This document shows positions 1 to 8,705 of a stretch of DNA of 38,026 nt, one piece after another. The notes under the pieces were generated by a model that did no database searches, was not told the origin of the DNA, and was given only the letters and a program-made list of their open reading frames with translations. A program made the position numbers and the translations under genes. The number at the start of each line of letters is the position of its first letter. The stretch's first letter is position 1. The DNA is from Bacteroidales bacterium UBA3543 (lineage in GTDB: Bacteria > Bacteroidota > Bacteroidia > Bacteroidales > UBA932). The stretch covers positions 1 to 38,026 of the forward strand of contig DFOK01000077.1 of the NCBI GenBank assembly GCA_002376715.1, in the 5' to 3' direction.

Positions 1-215
1 CTGCAAGAGGCAATCATAAGATTATGAAAAAATGCACCCTTCCTCTAACTGCAGCAGGTCAGGTTAATATGATTATTACCGAAATGGGGGTGATGGAAGT
101 AACTCCCAAGGGGCTTGTTCTTACTGAGATCAATCCTCTCTATACTGTTGAACAGGTACAGGAAGCCACCGAGGCAAAGCTCATAATTGCTGAGGATTTG
201 AAACCTATGTGTTAG
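1..215 (+). CDS. 3-oxoacid/butyrate CoA-transferase subunit B, C-terminal part (partial)
   Basis: This is the 3' end of a gene that begins before the window; the reading frame is open from the first bases and stops at 213-215. The residues around KKCTLPLTA, followed by VNMIITEMGVMEV and VLTEINP, match the C-terminus of the beta subunit of class I CoA-transferases (AtoA/ScoB type), where the same CTLPLTA and TE-x-x-V-F/M blocks occur. The family moves CoA between acetoacetate or butyrate and acetyl- or succinyl-CoA as part of an A2B2 complex. It sits directly upstream of thiolase, acyl-CoA dehydrogenase and the two ETF genes, so a role in butyrate or acetoacetate activation or release is a fair inference. 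The catalytic Glu lies outside the visible part, so the exact substrate cannot be read. Confidence 0.85.
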   Translation, partial: ARGNHKIMKKCTLPLTAAGQVNMIITEMGVMEVTPKGLVLTEINPLYTVEQVQEATEAKLIIAEDLKPMC

Positions 216-259
216 AAATTAGTTTTATCGAGATGTTAAATATTAAATATATTAAAGTT

Positions 260-1471
260 ATGAAAAAAGTATATATCGTAGCAGCCAAAAGAACTGCAAT
301 AGGTAAGTTTTTAGGATCAGTAGCCAACTTCACTCCCGGTGATCTGGGCGCAGTTGTTATTAAAAGTCTTATGGAAGAGACCGGTATAAAGCCCGAACAG
401 GTTGATGAGGTAATCGGTGGTAATGTGCTGTCAGGCGGTCAGTTCCAGGGTGTTATACGCCAGGCATCAATCAAGGCAGGTATTCCTGCAGAGGTCCCCG
501 CTTACGGTATCAATATGGTGTGCGGTAGCGGTATGAAGGCAGTCATGAATGGATATAACGACATTCTTGTCGGAGATGCAGATATTGTTATCGCAGGAGG
601 TACCGAGGTTATGTCCAACGCCGGCTTCATCCTTGGCGGCAATCTCCGGTCAGGTGCCAAGATGGGCGACCTTCAGGCTGTTGACCATATGGTTTGCGAT
701 GGTCTTACCGATGCTTTCAACAAATACCACATGGGTATCACTGCTGAAAATATAGCGGAAAAATATGGCATTACCCGTGAAGAGCAGGACGAATTCGGTT
801 TTGCTTCACAGCAGAAAGCCATTAAAGCTGTCGATTCCGGTGTATTTGCTAAAGAAATCGTTCCCGTTGAAATCGTAACCAGAAAAGAAACCATTATTTT
901 CAAAGATGACGAGTATCCTAACAGAACATCAACTCCTGAAAGAATGGCTAAACTCAGACCTGCATTTAAGAAGGATGGCACAGTAACTGCCGGCAATGCT
1001 TCAGGTATCAATGACGGGGCATCATTCGTTATGCTTATGTCTGAGGAAAAGATGAAAGAACTCGGTCTTACTCCTATGGTTGAAATCGTTGCAGCAGGTC
1101 AGGGTGGTGTAGATCCATCAGTAATGGGTCTTGGTCCAGTTCCCGCTATACGCAGCGTCCTCAAGAAAGCCGGTAAGAAACTTCAGGATATGGAGCTTAT
1201 CGAGCTTAACGAGGCATTTGCAGCTCAATCTCTCGGTGTTATCCGTGAACTTATCAAGGAGCATGGTGTTACAAAAGAGTGGATTGATGAGCGTACCAAC
1301 ATCAACGGCGGTGCCATAGCCCTCGGCCACCCTATCGGAGCATCCGGCAACCGTATCATCGTTACCCTTATTCACGAAATGCTGGCAAGCGGCAAGAAAC
1401 TAGGTCTAGCATCACTCTGTATCGGTGGCGGTATGGGAACAGCTATAATATTACGTAACTGTACTAAGTAA
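260..1471 (+). CDS. Acetyl-CoA C-acetyltransferase (thiolase)
   Basis: This is a full-length biosynthetic-type thiolase of 403 aa. The start at 260 (MKKVYIVAAKRT) is chosen because the family begins exactly there; the 17 codons upstream are not thiolase-like. All catalytic blocks are visible: the acylated Cys88 in NMVCGSGMKAV, the GGAIALGHPIGASG block with the active-site His, and the second Cys in ASLCIGGGMGTA near the C-terminus. The enzyme condenses two acetyl-CoA to acetoacetyl-CoA, or cleaves the latter, in the cytoplasm. It lies 44 bp after a CoA-transferase gene and 17 bp before an acyl-CoA dehydrogenase, so it is probably co-transcribed with them and supplies the C4 unit for butyrate formation. 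The direction of flux is inferred; atoB or thlA would both be acceptable names. Confidence 0.95.
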   Translation: MKKVYIVAAKRTAIGKFLGSVANFTPGDLGAVVIKSLMEETGIKPEQVDEVIGGNVLSGGQFQGVIRQASIKAGIPAEVPAYGINMVCGSGMKAVMNGYNDILVGDADIVIAGGTEVMSNAGFILGGNLRSGAKMGDLQAVDHMVCDGLTDAFNKYHMGITAENIAEKYGITREEQDEFGFASQQKAIKAVDSGVFAKEIVPVEIVTRKETIIFKDDEYPNRTSTPERMAKLRPAFKKDGTVTAGNASGINDGASFVMLMSEEKMKELGLTPMVEIVAAGQGGVDPSVMGLGPVPAIRSVLKKAGKKLQDMELIELNEAFAAQSLGVIRELIKEHGVTKEWIDERTNINGGAIALGHPIGASGNRIIVTLIHEMLASGKKLGLASLCIGGGMGTAIILRNCTK

Positions 1472-1488
1472 ATAACATAAAACATAAA

Positions 1489-2649
1489 ATGAATTTTAAT
1501 CTGACAAAGACTCAAGAGCTTTTCAGGCAGATGATCCATGAGTTCGCTGAAAAAGAGGTCAAACCTCTGGCAGCGGAAATTGACGAGCAAGAGCGTTTTC
1601 CTGAAGAGACTGTAAAGAAGATGGCAAAACTGGGCATCTTCGGTATTCCGGTACCCAAAGAATATGGCGGTGCAGGAGGCGATAATATCATGTATTCCAT
1701 AGCTGTGGAAGAGTTATCTCGCTGCTGCGCCACTACAGGCGTTGTGGTTTCAGCGCACACTTCTCTTTGTATGGTTCCTATTTTAGAATTCGGCACGGAG
1801 GAGCAGAAGAGAAAGTATCTGCCCAAACTCGCTTCAGGTGAGTGGATAGGCGCATTCGGACTTACTGAGCCCAATGCCGGTACTGATTCTTCAGCGCAAC
1901 AAACTACAGCTGTCCTCGATGGCGATGAATGGGTGCTTAACGGAAACAAAATATTTATTACAAATGCAGGCCAGGCAGAGCTTTATTTGATTATTGCGAT
2001 GACTGACAAATCTCAGGGCAACAGAGGTATTTCCGCATTCCTGGTAGAGGCTTCCACTCCCGGATTTTGTGTGGGTAAGCAAGAGCTCAAAATGGGCATC
2101 AGGGGTAGTTCTACAAGGGAACTTATCTTTGATAACTGTCGTATTCCCAAGGAAAATCTCTTGGGGCAGGTTGGCAGAGGCTTCAGGATTGCTATGAAAA
2201 CCCTTGACGGAGGCCGTATCGGTATTGCTGCACAAGCCCTTGGTATTGCACAGGGTGCTTTGGACGAGACTGTCAAATATACCAAAGAGAGAAAGCAGTT
2301 CGGTCGTGCAATTGCCAAATTCCAGAATACACAGTTTCAGATGGCGGATTTGCAGACAAAGATAGAGGCTGCTCGTCTGCTGGTTCGCAGTGCTGCCTTC
2401 AAGAAGGATGAGTCAATCAAAAATGACAGGATTAACTACTCTGCCGATTCCGCTATGGCAAAACTTTATGCTTCAGAAGTGGCTATGGAGGTTACTACCA
2501 AAGCTGTTCAATTCCACGGCGGTTATGGTTATACCCGTGAGTATCCGGTTGAGAGGATGATGCGTGACGCAAAGATTACCGAAATATATGAAGGCACATC
2601 CGAGGTTCAGCGTATGGTAATCGCAGGCAATTTGTTTGGTAAAATTTGA
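1489..2649 (+). CDS. Acyl-CoA dehydrogenase, short-chain (butyryl-CoA dehydrogenase type)
   Basis: This 386-aa flavoprotein has the usual acyl-CoA dehydrogenase length. The N-terminal helical domain is followed by the FAD-contact signature GAFGLTEPNAGTDSS and the ITNAG stretch, then the C-terminal block RMMRDAKITEIYEGTSEVQ. In that block Glu368 of IYEGT sits where short-chain dehydrogenases such as butyryl-CoA dehydrogenase keep the catalytic base. The family interconverts butyryl-CoA and crotonyl-CoA with electron transfer flavoprotein as partner. Its immediate neighbours are EtfB and EtfA, so the three likely form a Bcd-Etf complex. In anaerobes this complex reduces crotonyl-CoA and may bifurcate electrons to ferredoxin; bifurcation is inference. 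The substrate chain length is inferred from context. Confidence 0.93.
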   Translation: MNFNLTKTQELFRQMIHEFAEKEVKPLAAEIDEQERFPEETVKKMAKLGIFGIPVPKEYGGAGGDNIMYSIAVEELSRCCATTGVVVSAHTSLCMVPILEFGTEEQKRKYLPKLASGEWIGAFGLTEPNAGTDSSAQQTTAVLDGDEWVLNGNKIFITNAGQAELYLIIAMTDKSQGNRGISAFLVEASTPGFCVGKQELKMGIRGSSTRELIFDNCRIPKENLLGQVGRGFRIAMKTLDGGRIGIAAQALGIAQGALDETVKYTKERKQFGRAIAKFQNTQFQMADLQTKIEAARLLVRSAAFKKDESIKNDRINYSADSAMAKLYASEVAMEVTTKAVQFHGGYGYTREYPVERMMRDAKITEIYEGTSEVQRMVIAGNLFGKI

Positions 2650-2663
2650 TAGGAGGAATAGAT

Positions 2664-3443
2664 ATGAAGATATTGGTATGTATAAAACAAGTTCCGGATA
2701 CCACAGAGATTAGGATAGATCCGGTAACAAAAACACTTATCCGTGAAGGCGTTCCTTCCATCATGAATCCCGACGACAAAGGCGGGCTTGAGCTGGCCCT
2801 CCGTTTCAAAGATAAGTTTGGCGCAGAGGTGACGGTTATCACTATGGGTCCTCCCCAGGCTGATCTCATACTCCGTGAAGCCTTTGCAATGGGTGCAGAC
2901 AGAGCCATTCTCCTTACAGACCGCAAGTTTGCAGGTGCCGATACATTAGCTACTTCCAACGCCCTTGCCGGTGCGGCAAGAACTCTCGACTGGGATCTTA
3001 TAATCACCGGTCGTCAGGCTATTGACGGTGACACCGCTCAGGTAGGTCCTGAAATGGCGGAGCACCTCAATATTCCTCAGATTTCTTATGTTGCAGGTCT
3101 GGACTATGACGGCAAAACTTTTACCGTCAAGAAACAGACTGAAGAGGGGCATCAAATCTTACAGTTTGAAGGCAAAGGTCTCCTCACCGTTCTTGCTCCG
3201 GCTTTCAAGTCACGTTACATGAGTATAGGCGGTATCGTTGATGCCTACGACAAGGAAGTTGAAGTTTGGGGTGCCGACAAGGTTGACCTCGACGAGTCCA
3301 AACTCGGCTTGAAAGGCTCTCCGACTAAGGTTGTAAAATCATTCGCAAAGGAGTTGAAGCAGCCCGGTGTCATACATGAAGTCGATGCCGAACAGGCAGT
3401 AGAGCTGATTATAAGCAAACTTAAGGAGAAACATATCATCTAA
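2664..3443 (+). CDS. etfB: Electron transfer flavoprotein subunit beta
   Basis: This protein of 259 aa starts at 2664 (MKILVCIKQVPDT), preceded by a clear AGGAGG at 2651-2656, one of the few good Shine-Dalgarno sites in the window. The N-terminal MKILVCIKQVPDT and the block GADRAILLTDRKFAGADTLA are typical of EtfB; a middle part reads DGDTAQVGPEMAEHL, the family signature region. EtfB pairs with EtfA to carry electrons between the acyl-CoA dehydrogenase and other carriers in the cytoplasm. The gene begins 14 bp after the dehydrogenase and ends 20 bp before etfA, consistent with one operon. Whether it is a bifurcating type cannot be decided by eye. Confidence 0.95.
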   Translation: MKILVCIKQVPDTTEIRIDPVTKTLIREGVPSIMNPDDKGGLELALRFKDKFGAEVTVITMGPPQADLILREAFAMGADRAILLTDRKFAGADTLATSNALAGAARTLDWDLIITGRQAIDGDTAQVGPEMAEHLNIPQISYVAGLDYDGKTFTVKKQTEEGHQILQFEGKGLLTVLAPAFKSRYMSIGGIVDAYDKEVEVWGADKVDLDESKLGLKGSPTKVVKSFAKELKQPGVIHEVDAEQAVELIISKLKEKHII

Positions 3444-3463
3444 CCCGTTAAATTTGACTGAAT

Positions 3464-4471
3464 ATGGATAATGCACAATATAGAAATGTTTTTGTCTTTG
3501 CAGAGCAAAGAGACGGTGTTGTACAATCTGTTGCTCTTGAACTGATCGGCAAGGCCCGTGACCTTGCGGTCGATCTCGGAGAAAAAGTTTTTGCGGTGCT
3601 TCTCGGCAAGGGTATTGCCGATTCCGCAAAGACTCTTATAGAGTATGGAGCCGATAAGGTAATTGTTGTTGATAATGACAATCTAAAGGATTATATAACC
3701 GAACAATATACACAGGCGATGTATCAGGTGGCTGTGGAGTATGAGCCCTCAATAATGTTGTTTGGCGCCACAACCATCGGTCGTGACCTGGCTCCTCGCG
3801 TGGCCGCACGTCTTGGCACAGGGCTCACTGCAGACTGTACCAAACTTGAGATATCGGAAGATACAAAAGAATTTCAGATGACACGTCCGGCATTCGGAGG
3901 TAACCTGATGGCTACTATCATGTGTCCCGATCACAGGCCACAGATGTCAACCGTACGCCCCGGTGTAATGCAGAAATGCACTCCCGATGCTTCGCGCAAG
4001 GGGGAAATTATAAATTTTGCTCCCAAGTTCGACTCTTCAAAATTCAGCGTGAAACTTGTTAAAACCGAAAAAGAGGAGAAAGGCAGCGTGGACATCTCTG
4101 AAGCCAAAATCCTTGTTTCAGGTGGTAGGGGAGTGGGTTGTGTTGCCGGATTTGACAAACTCCGTGAGCTTGCTGCAGTTATCGGTGGAGAGGTTTCATC
4201 TTCACGTGCAATGGTGGATGCAGGCAATATGCCTCACGACCGCCAGGTAGGACAGACAGGCAAGACCGTACGTCCCGATGTCTATTTTGCTCTCGGTATC
4301 TCAGGGGCTATACAGCACCTTGCAGGTATGGAGGAGTCGGAATGCATCATTGCTGTCAACAAAGACAAATTCGCACCTATTTTTGCGGTAGCAGACCTGG
4401 GTATCGTAAGCGACCTTAACACAGTCATTCCGCTACTCACAGAACGCCTCAAAAAGGAGATGGCAAAATAA
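3464..4471 (+). CDS. etfA: Electron transfer flavoprotein subunit alpha
   Basis: This 335-aa protein has the two-domain EtfA layout: an N-terminal domain (about 1-200) and a C-terminal FAD-binding domain. The FAD domain carries LVSGGRGVG, SSSRAMVDAGNMPHDRQVGQTG, and then KTVRPDVYFALGISGAIQH, the stretch that wraps the FAD in this family. It is the last gene of the acyl-CoA operon and is followed after 30 bp by a strong intrinsic terminator. It forms the heterodimer with the EtfB encoded just upstream and passes electrons to or from the acyl-CoA dehydrogenase. Nothing is truncated. Confidence 0.95.
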   Translation: MDNAQYRNVFVFAEQRDGVVQSVALELIGKARDLAVDLGEKVFAVLLGKGIADSAKTLIEYGADKVIVVDNDNLKDYITEQYTQAMYQVAVEYEPSIMLFGATTIGRDLAPRVAARLGTGLTADCTKLEISEDTKEFQMTRPAFGGNLMATIMCPDHRPQMSTVRPGVMQKCTPDASRKGEIINFAPKFDSSKFSVKLVKTEKEEKGSVDISEAKILVSGGRGVGCVAGFDKLRELAAVIGGEVSSSRAMVDAGNMPHDRQVGQTGKTVRPDVYFALGISGAIQHLAGMEESECIIAVNKDKFAPIFAVADLGIVSDLNTVIPLLTERLKKEMAK

Positions 4472-4501
4472 TTCTTAGTCTCTAAGTTATATAATTAGAA
4501 G

Positions 4502-4533
4502 AATAGAGCCCGGTGCTACCGAGCTCTATTTTT
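4502..4533 (+). terminator. Intrinsic terminator of the acyl-CoA/ETF operon
   Basis: A near-perfect hairpin pairs AATAGAGC plus CGGT with ACCG plus GCTCTATT, with one bulged base on each side (a C and an A facing each other) and a 3-nt loop. It runs straight into a T-tract. It lies 30 bp after the etfA stop and also separates the operon from the convergent lipoprotein gene. Confidence 0.85.
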
Positions 4534-4581
4534 AACAATGTTAAAGCGCCCAGGCTTTGCGGGCATATTTGTTTTATCTCG

Positions 4582-5037
4582 TTATTTTGTCTTAATCAGG
4601 TAATAATATGGGGAATCAGCACCCAAATTGGTGAAAATTAATGTATCGTTCTGAATTCTATCAAATACTATAGGAGGAGATCCATCTGAAAATTCTGCAA
4701 CATAAACGTATTCGTTATATCCTCCGGAGCAGCAATAACACTCTTTATGCCACCTTATTTTAGTGTTCTGATAGTCGGCAACTCTGTCTCTGGAAACAAT
4801 CATTCGATTGTTTTTTGTGAATTCCATATAATAATCATCCCAATATCGTATTCTGGTTGCAATAAAACCTCCCTTTTCATATACAACTTTCCACTTGCCC
4901 TGAATACAATGCTTTATAACACTTAAAGGTTGGTTATAAAGAGTAATATTTCGTGTATCGGTCGGCATTTTTTCACAACCCGTCCCACAGAGTAGAAACA
5001 GGGAGATGAGACCTAATATGATTATTCTCGCCTTCAT
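4582..5037 (-). CDS. Small lipoprotein, lipocalin-like (hypothetical)
   Basis: This 151-aa protein has a lipoprotein signal: a charged MKAR start, a hydrophobic run, and a lipobox ending LCGTGC with Cys21 as the lipidated residue. The mature part has a QGKWKVVYEKGG motif early and alternating beta-strand patterns (YYMEFTKNNRMIVSRD), as in Bacteroidota lipocalin-like lipoproteins that begin with a G-x-W strand. Four Cys lie together in the middle (ECYCCSGG). I do not recognise a specific function. It is probably a monocistronic, membrane-anchored periplasmic or surface protein. Codon use is more AT-rich than in the flanking metabolic genes. Confidence 0.75.
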   Translation of the reverse strand: MKARIIILGLISLFLLCGTGCEKMPTDTRNITLYNQPLSVIKHCIQGKWKVVYEKGGFIATRIRYWDDYYMEFTKNNRMIVSRDRVADYQNTKIRWHKECYCCSGGYNEYVYVAEFSDGSPPIVFDRIQNDTLIFTNLGADSPYYYLIKTK

Positions 5038-5123
5038 AGTGCTATATTGTTGCTAATAAGCCAAGTACTTACCTATAAGATGCAAAAAGTAGCGAAAACG
5101 TTGCATAGGTAAGAGGCTAAAAT

Positions 5124-5149
5124 GAAAAAGCCCGGTGTCATACCGAGCT
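5124..5149 (-). terminator. Intrinsic terminator of anmK
   Basis: Read on the minus strand, the hairpin pairs AGC(T)CGGT-like arms (AGC, CGGT with ACCG, GCT, one mismatched base) around a 5-nt loop and is followed by TTTTTC. It lies immediately downstream of the anmK stop. Its stem resembles the terminator at 4502-4533. Confidence 0.7.
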
Positions 5150-5154
5150 CAATT

Positions 5155-6225
5155 TCAATACTGTATCTTAAATAACATTCCTCCGATGTTATCGCGGGAG
5201 GCTCCGGTGACGGAGGAGAGGCAGCTTGGCTGGTCTGCCATATAGAGAGCCCCTAAAAGGGCGAAAATAAGGGCTTCTTTGTATTCGATGATGATCGGGT
5301 CTGGAATTACTATTTCGCAGCCTGTAAGGGCTGAAATGCGCTCTACAAGGAATTTATTGAAAGCTCCGCCTCCGGTAATGAGCAAACGCTTACCCGATGA
5401 GGTGACGCGTGACACCTGGTATGCTGCATGTTCGCAAAATGTACGCAGTCTGTCAGCTAAGGACAGGCCATATTTATCAATCATAGGGAATATAAGTTCC
5501 TCAACCCATTCGCGTCCGAGTGATTTGGGACCCTCTGTATGATAGAATTCGAGGGCATTCAGCTCTTCAAGTAGTGGAGAGCATATCTCTCCACTGCGTG
5601 CAATCTCCCCATCCTTATCATATTCGAGTCCGATCTGACGAGTGAAGCGGTTGAAAACATAATTGACGGGACTGATGTCAAATGCCACCCGTTGTCCCTC
5701 TTTTTCAAAGGAAATATTGGAAAAACCGCCGATATTGAGACAATAATCGTAGTCTGAAAAGAGCATTCTGTCGCCTATAGGCACTAACGGAGCACCTTGG
5801 CCACCCAACATTATATCCAATCTGCGGAAATCCGATACAGTAGGAATGCCTGTTTCTGCAGCAATCGCGGCTCCATCGCCGATCTGATACATAACCTTCT
5901 TATGCGGTTCGTGGAATATCGTATGGCCGTGTGAAGCAATAATATCGGGTTTAACTCCAAATTCCTCCATAAAGAGATTGACCTTCTCCCCGAGAAACTT
6001 CCCATAACCGCTGTGAAATGTGATAAAATCGAGCGCACTCATCTGCTGTGCGCCTGTCCCAAGGATATATTTCATGTCGTCAGGATAACTGTAACCACGA
6101 GCACAGTCGATCGTAAAATCCCATTTTCCATTTTTACGGGTAAAAGTACAGCAGCAAACATCAAGTCCGTCAAGTGAGGTACCCGACATCAGGCCGATGG
6201 ATTGAATTTTAAAATCGGGACTCAT
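5155..6225 (-). CDS. anmK: Anhydro-N-acetylmuramic acid kinase
   Basis: This 356-aa protein begins at 6225 (MSPDFKIQSIGLMSGTSLDGLD); an upstream in-frame start 15 codons earlier is less likely because the family is about this length. The AnmK signature MSGTSLDGLD is at the N-terminus, with further sugar-kinase-fold motifs: IASHGHTIFHEP, GDGAAIAAETGIPTVSDFR, LNIGGFSNIS and LLITGGGAFN. AnmK phosphorylates and opens 1,6-anhydro-N-acetylmuramic acid recovered from peptidoglycan turnover, giving MurNAc-6-phosphate in the cytoplasm. The neighbours (M1 aminopeptidase, M15-type peptidase) are compatible with cell-envelope turnover, but the genes are not closely overlapping. Confidence 0.95.
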   Translation of the reverse strand: MSPDFKIQSIGLMSGTSLDGLDVCCCTFTRKNGKWDFTIDCARGYSYPDDMKYILGTGAQQMSALDFITFHSGYGKFLGEKVNLFMEEFGVKPDIIASHGHTIFHEPHKKVMYQIGDGAAIAAETGIPTVSDFRRLDIMLGGQGAPLVPIGDRMLFSDYDYCLNIGGFSNISFEKEGQRVAFDISPVNYVFNRFTRQIGLEYDKDGEIARSGEICSPLLEELNALEFYHTEGPKSLGREWVEELIFPMIDKYGLSLADRLRTFCEHAAYQVSRVTSSGKRLLITGGGAFNKFLVERISALTGCEIVIPDPIIIEYKEALIFALLGALYMADQPSCLSSVTGASRDNIGGMLFKIQY

Positions 6226-6294
6226 AATATTCTGTATTGAGTATTTATAAATATAACTAATAATGAGCACAAATGCAACAACAAAGCGTTGCTT

Positions 6295-8676
6295 CTAAAT
6301 ATAGTAAGCCGCTTGTTGGATTTTCTGAATAAGAAGAGGATTGAGAGTATCGGAATATTGCGCCAGAAATAGCTCTACCTCCTTTTTTGCCTCTTCCGAG
6401 TAGTGTCCTCCAAGTAGTGCCGAACACCAGTTGGTGGGGAAGAAAATATCTCCCGTGAGCTGTATTTCCTCAATGATCTCCAGCGCGGGTCTGATATATG
6501 AAAGTGCCTCTTGCTGCCTGAGCGGATGATTGAGAAGACGCAATACAGTTAAAGTCCAGGGCTCAACTTCACGGTTTTCTGCCTTCAAAAGTGACTGGAA
6601 ACACTCTTGGCGATCTTCCGGCGAGGAAGCAAGTGCCGGTGCTATATAATCAAATTGCGCAATTAGGTCGGGGTGGGAGAGGCGTTCCCTTTGTTTTGCA
6701 ATCAGTTGTGGTGCCATCTCTTCTTTTCTGACTGCAAGTTGCTGACAAAGCTGCGTTAGATCAGCGTTTGTGAGTTGGAAACTTGTAAAATTATTAGGCT
6801 TCAGGAAAGCCTGGAGAAACATCTCTGTAGTGGATTCAGAGTGAGGAGCGTTTAACAGTGCATTGAAAGCGGCTCTACGGCAGCTCTCGGATTGGGATTT
6901 GGATAGAAGTTTTGTCAAACGTGATTCCCATTCGGTTTGCTGAAGGTTGTCCTCTTTCCAGAGAATGGCCCCCAGTTGGGAGATAGCCCGTCTGAATACA
7001 AGCGTATTTTGGGAAGAATCCTCTTTTGACAATGATTCGAGGCAATTGAGCAAGAACAATGTATAATCAAAGCCTGAAATCTTCTTGTTGAGATAATTCT
7101 CATAGAGAATAACGAGCGCAGAGGCCTTTTCCGAGGGGTTCAAGGGCTGAGTGGAGAGATTGTTCATTAAAGCAGTAGAAAGCTCCTCTGAGAGCTCATA
7201 AAAGCCGTAATTAAGCCCATTCAGGTCAATCTGTGCAAGAGAGTCCACTTTATAATGAGGCATTCCGGGCTTGTGAACCCAGTCATGGCTCCATGAGGCA
7301 AGATCTTCATCGGTATATTTATCAAGAATGGCTATAAGGCCCTCCCAGTCTGCATTTCCGTATGCATATTGATGAAGATATTCCCGAATACCGGCCTTGA
7401 ATGATTCAGTATCCATTTTCCGAACCAGCATCTCCATTACAATAGGAGCTTTGTTATAAATAATATTGCCATAAATAAGTCCTGCATCCTTCAGGTTGGC
7501 AAGCGGCTGTTTAATGGCATTGGCTCCTTCAGTACGGTCAACTGAATAGGCAGCGGATGCGTAATCCAGAAATGTGAAGGAATTATCCACATCGGGATAT
7601 TTGTCGGCAGAGATCAAGGCTGCGAAATAGTTGGCAAAGACCTCTTTTGTCCAGACATCGTCAAACCATTTCATCGTCACATAATCGCCGAACCACATAT
7701 GGGCTGTCTCGTGTGCTATCAGACTGAACCTGTTCATCCGTTCCGAAATGCCGGCACCTTTCTCAAGAAATATACGGCGGTCGTTGTAAAGTGTGGCTCC
7801 CGTATGTTCCATTCCACCATATTGGAATCCGGGCAACACTATACAGTCATATTTGGCGAAAGGATAGGGGATGGCGGTATATTCTTCAAGCCATTCCAGA
7901 GAGTAAAAGACTTCATCCAGTATCTCATCAATCTGAGCAAGTTTGTAAGGGTCTGTTTCTCTATGATAAAGTCCTATCGTACGGCCGGTTTCATCCCTTT
8001 TTTCAGCCTTTTCAAACTCTCCTGCTACAAAAGAGAAGAGATATGTGCTCAGAGGCTCTGTAGGGCGGAATAAATATGTAATTGTTTGATTATCAGCATT
8101 TGTAACACTTTCGTTAACCGGACTGTTGGCTATTGCTTTCCATTTATTTGGTACAGAGAGAGTTAGAATATAGGAGGCTTTTAGGTCCGGTTGGTCAAAA
8201 CAGGGAAAGAGTGTACGTGCTCTGTCGGGTACCAACAGCGTGTACATAAAATTATCCCTTCTGTTGAGTGATTGTTTTCCTGCGGAAAATTTGATTCTTA
8301 TGCTATTCCGGCCTTCCGGCAGAAGAGAGTATGGTATGATAATATGTTCATTTTCAAATAGATAATCGCAATTCACGTTATTTAACTCTACGGAATGAAG
8401 CATTTCCGCCTTTTCATTGAAGTCCACTACAAAAGGATAGTCACCCAGTCTGTTGAAATCAAATGAAATAAGGATTTCCGATGAAATATCTTCATCAGCA
8501 TTTTCCGAAATTTCAAATCTCAAGTCATAGTTGAGATTAGTGATTGTAGTTTTCCTTAGATCAGCAAGTTCATTACTAATACCAGGCTCGGTTATTCTGG
8601 CAATTTTCCATTTCTGGCAGCTTGCTGCCATTAGAGTCAGCGCCAATGTCACAAGTATTATGCTTCTTTTTCTCAT
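6295..8676 (-). CDS. M1 family metallopeptidase (aminopeptidase N-like lipoprotein)
   Basis: This 793-aa zinc aminopeptidase is predicted to be lipidated: the signal sequence ends in MAASC with Cys20. The M1 substrate-recognition motif appears as GGMEH at 287-291 (the usual GxMEN varies here in its last residue). The zinc motif HETAH is at 322-326, with the third ligand Glu345 in KEVFANYFAA. A C-terminal helical domain follows (about 490-793). M1 enzymes remove N-terminal amino acids from peptides; the lipid anchor places this one at the periplasmic or outer surface of a membrane, fitting peptide harvesting. The gene ends 69 bp before anmK. Full length and intact. Confidence 0.93.
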   Translation of the reverse strand: MRKRSIILVTLALTLMAASCQKWKIARITEPGISNELADLRKTTITNLNYDLRFEISENADEDISSEILISFDFNRLGDYPFVVDFNEKAEMLHSVELNNVNCDYLFENEHIIIPYSLLPEGRNSIRIKFSAGKQSLNRRDNFMYTLLVPDRARTLFPCFDQPDLKASYILTLSVPNKWKAIANSPVNESVTNADNQTITYLFRPTEPLSTYLFSFVAGEFEKAEKRDETGRTIGLYHRETDPYKLAQIDEILDEVFYSLEWLEEYTAIPYPFAKYDCIVLPGFQYGGMEHTGATLYNDRRIFLEKGAGISERMNRFSLIAHETAHMWFGDYVTMKWFDDVWTKEVFANYFAALISADKYPDVDNSFTFLDYASAAYSVDRTEGANAIKQPLANLKDAGLIYGNIIYNKAPIVMEMLVRKMDTESFKAGIREYLHQYAYGNADWEGLIAILDKYTDEDLASWSHDWVHKPGMPHYKVDSLAQIDLNGLNYGFYELSEELSTALMNNLSTQPLNPSEKASALVILYENYLNKKISGFDYTLFLLNCLESLSKEDSSQNTLVFRRAISQLGAILWKEDNLQQTEWESRLTKLLSKSQSESCRRAAFNALLNAPHSESTTEMFLQAFLKPNNFTSFQLTNADLTQLCQQLAVRKEEMAPQLIAKQRERLSHPDLIAQFDYIAPALASSPEDRQECFQSLLKAENREVEPWTLTVLRLLNHPLRQQEALSYIRPALEIIEEIQLTGDIFFPTNWCSALLGGHYSEEAKKEVELFLAQYSDTLNPLLIQKIQQAAYYI

Positions 8677-8705
8677 GGTAAATTAATAACTGAAACAGCC
8701 TTTAG

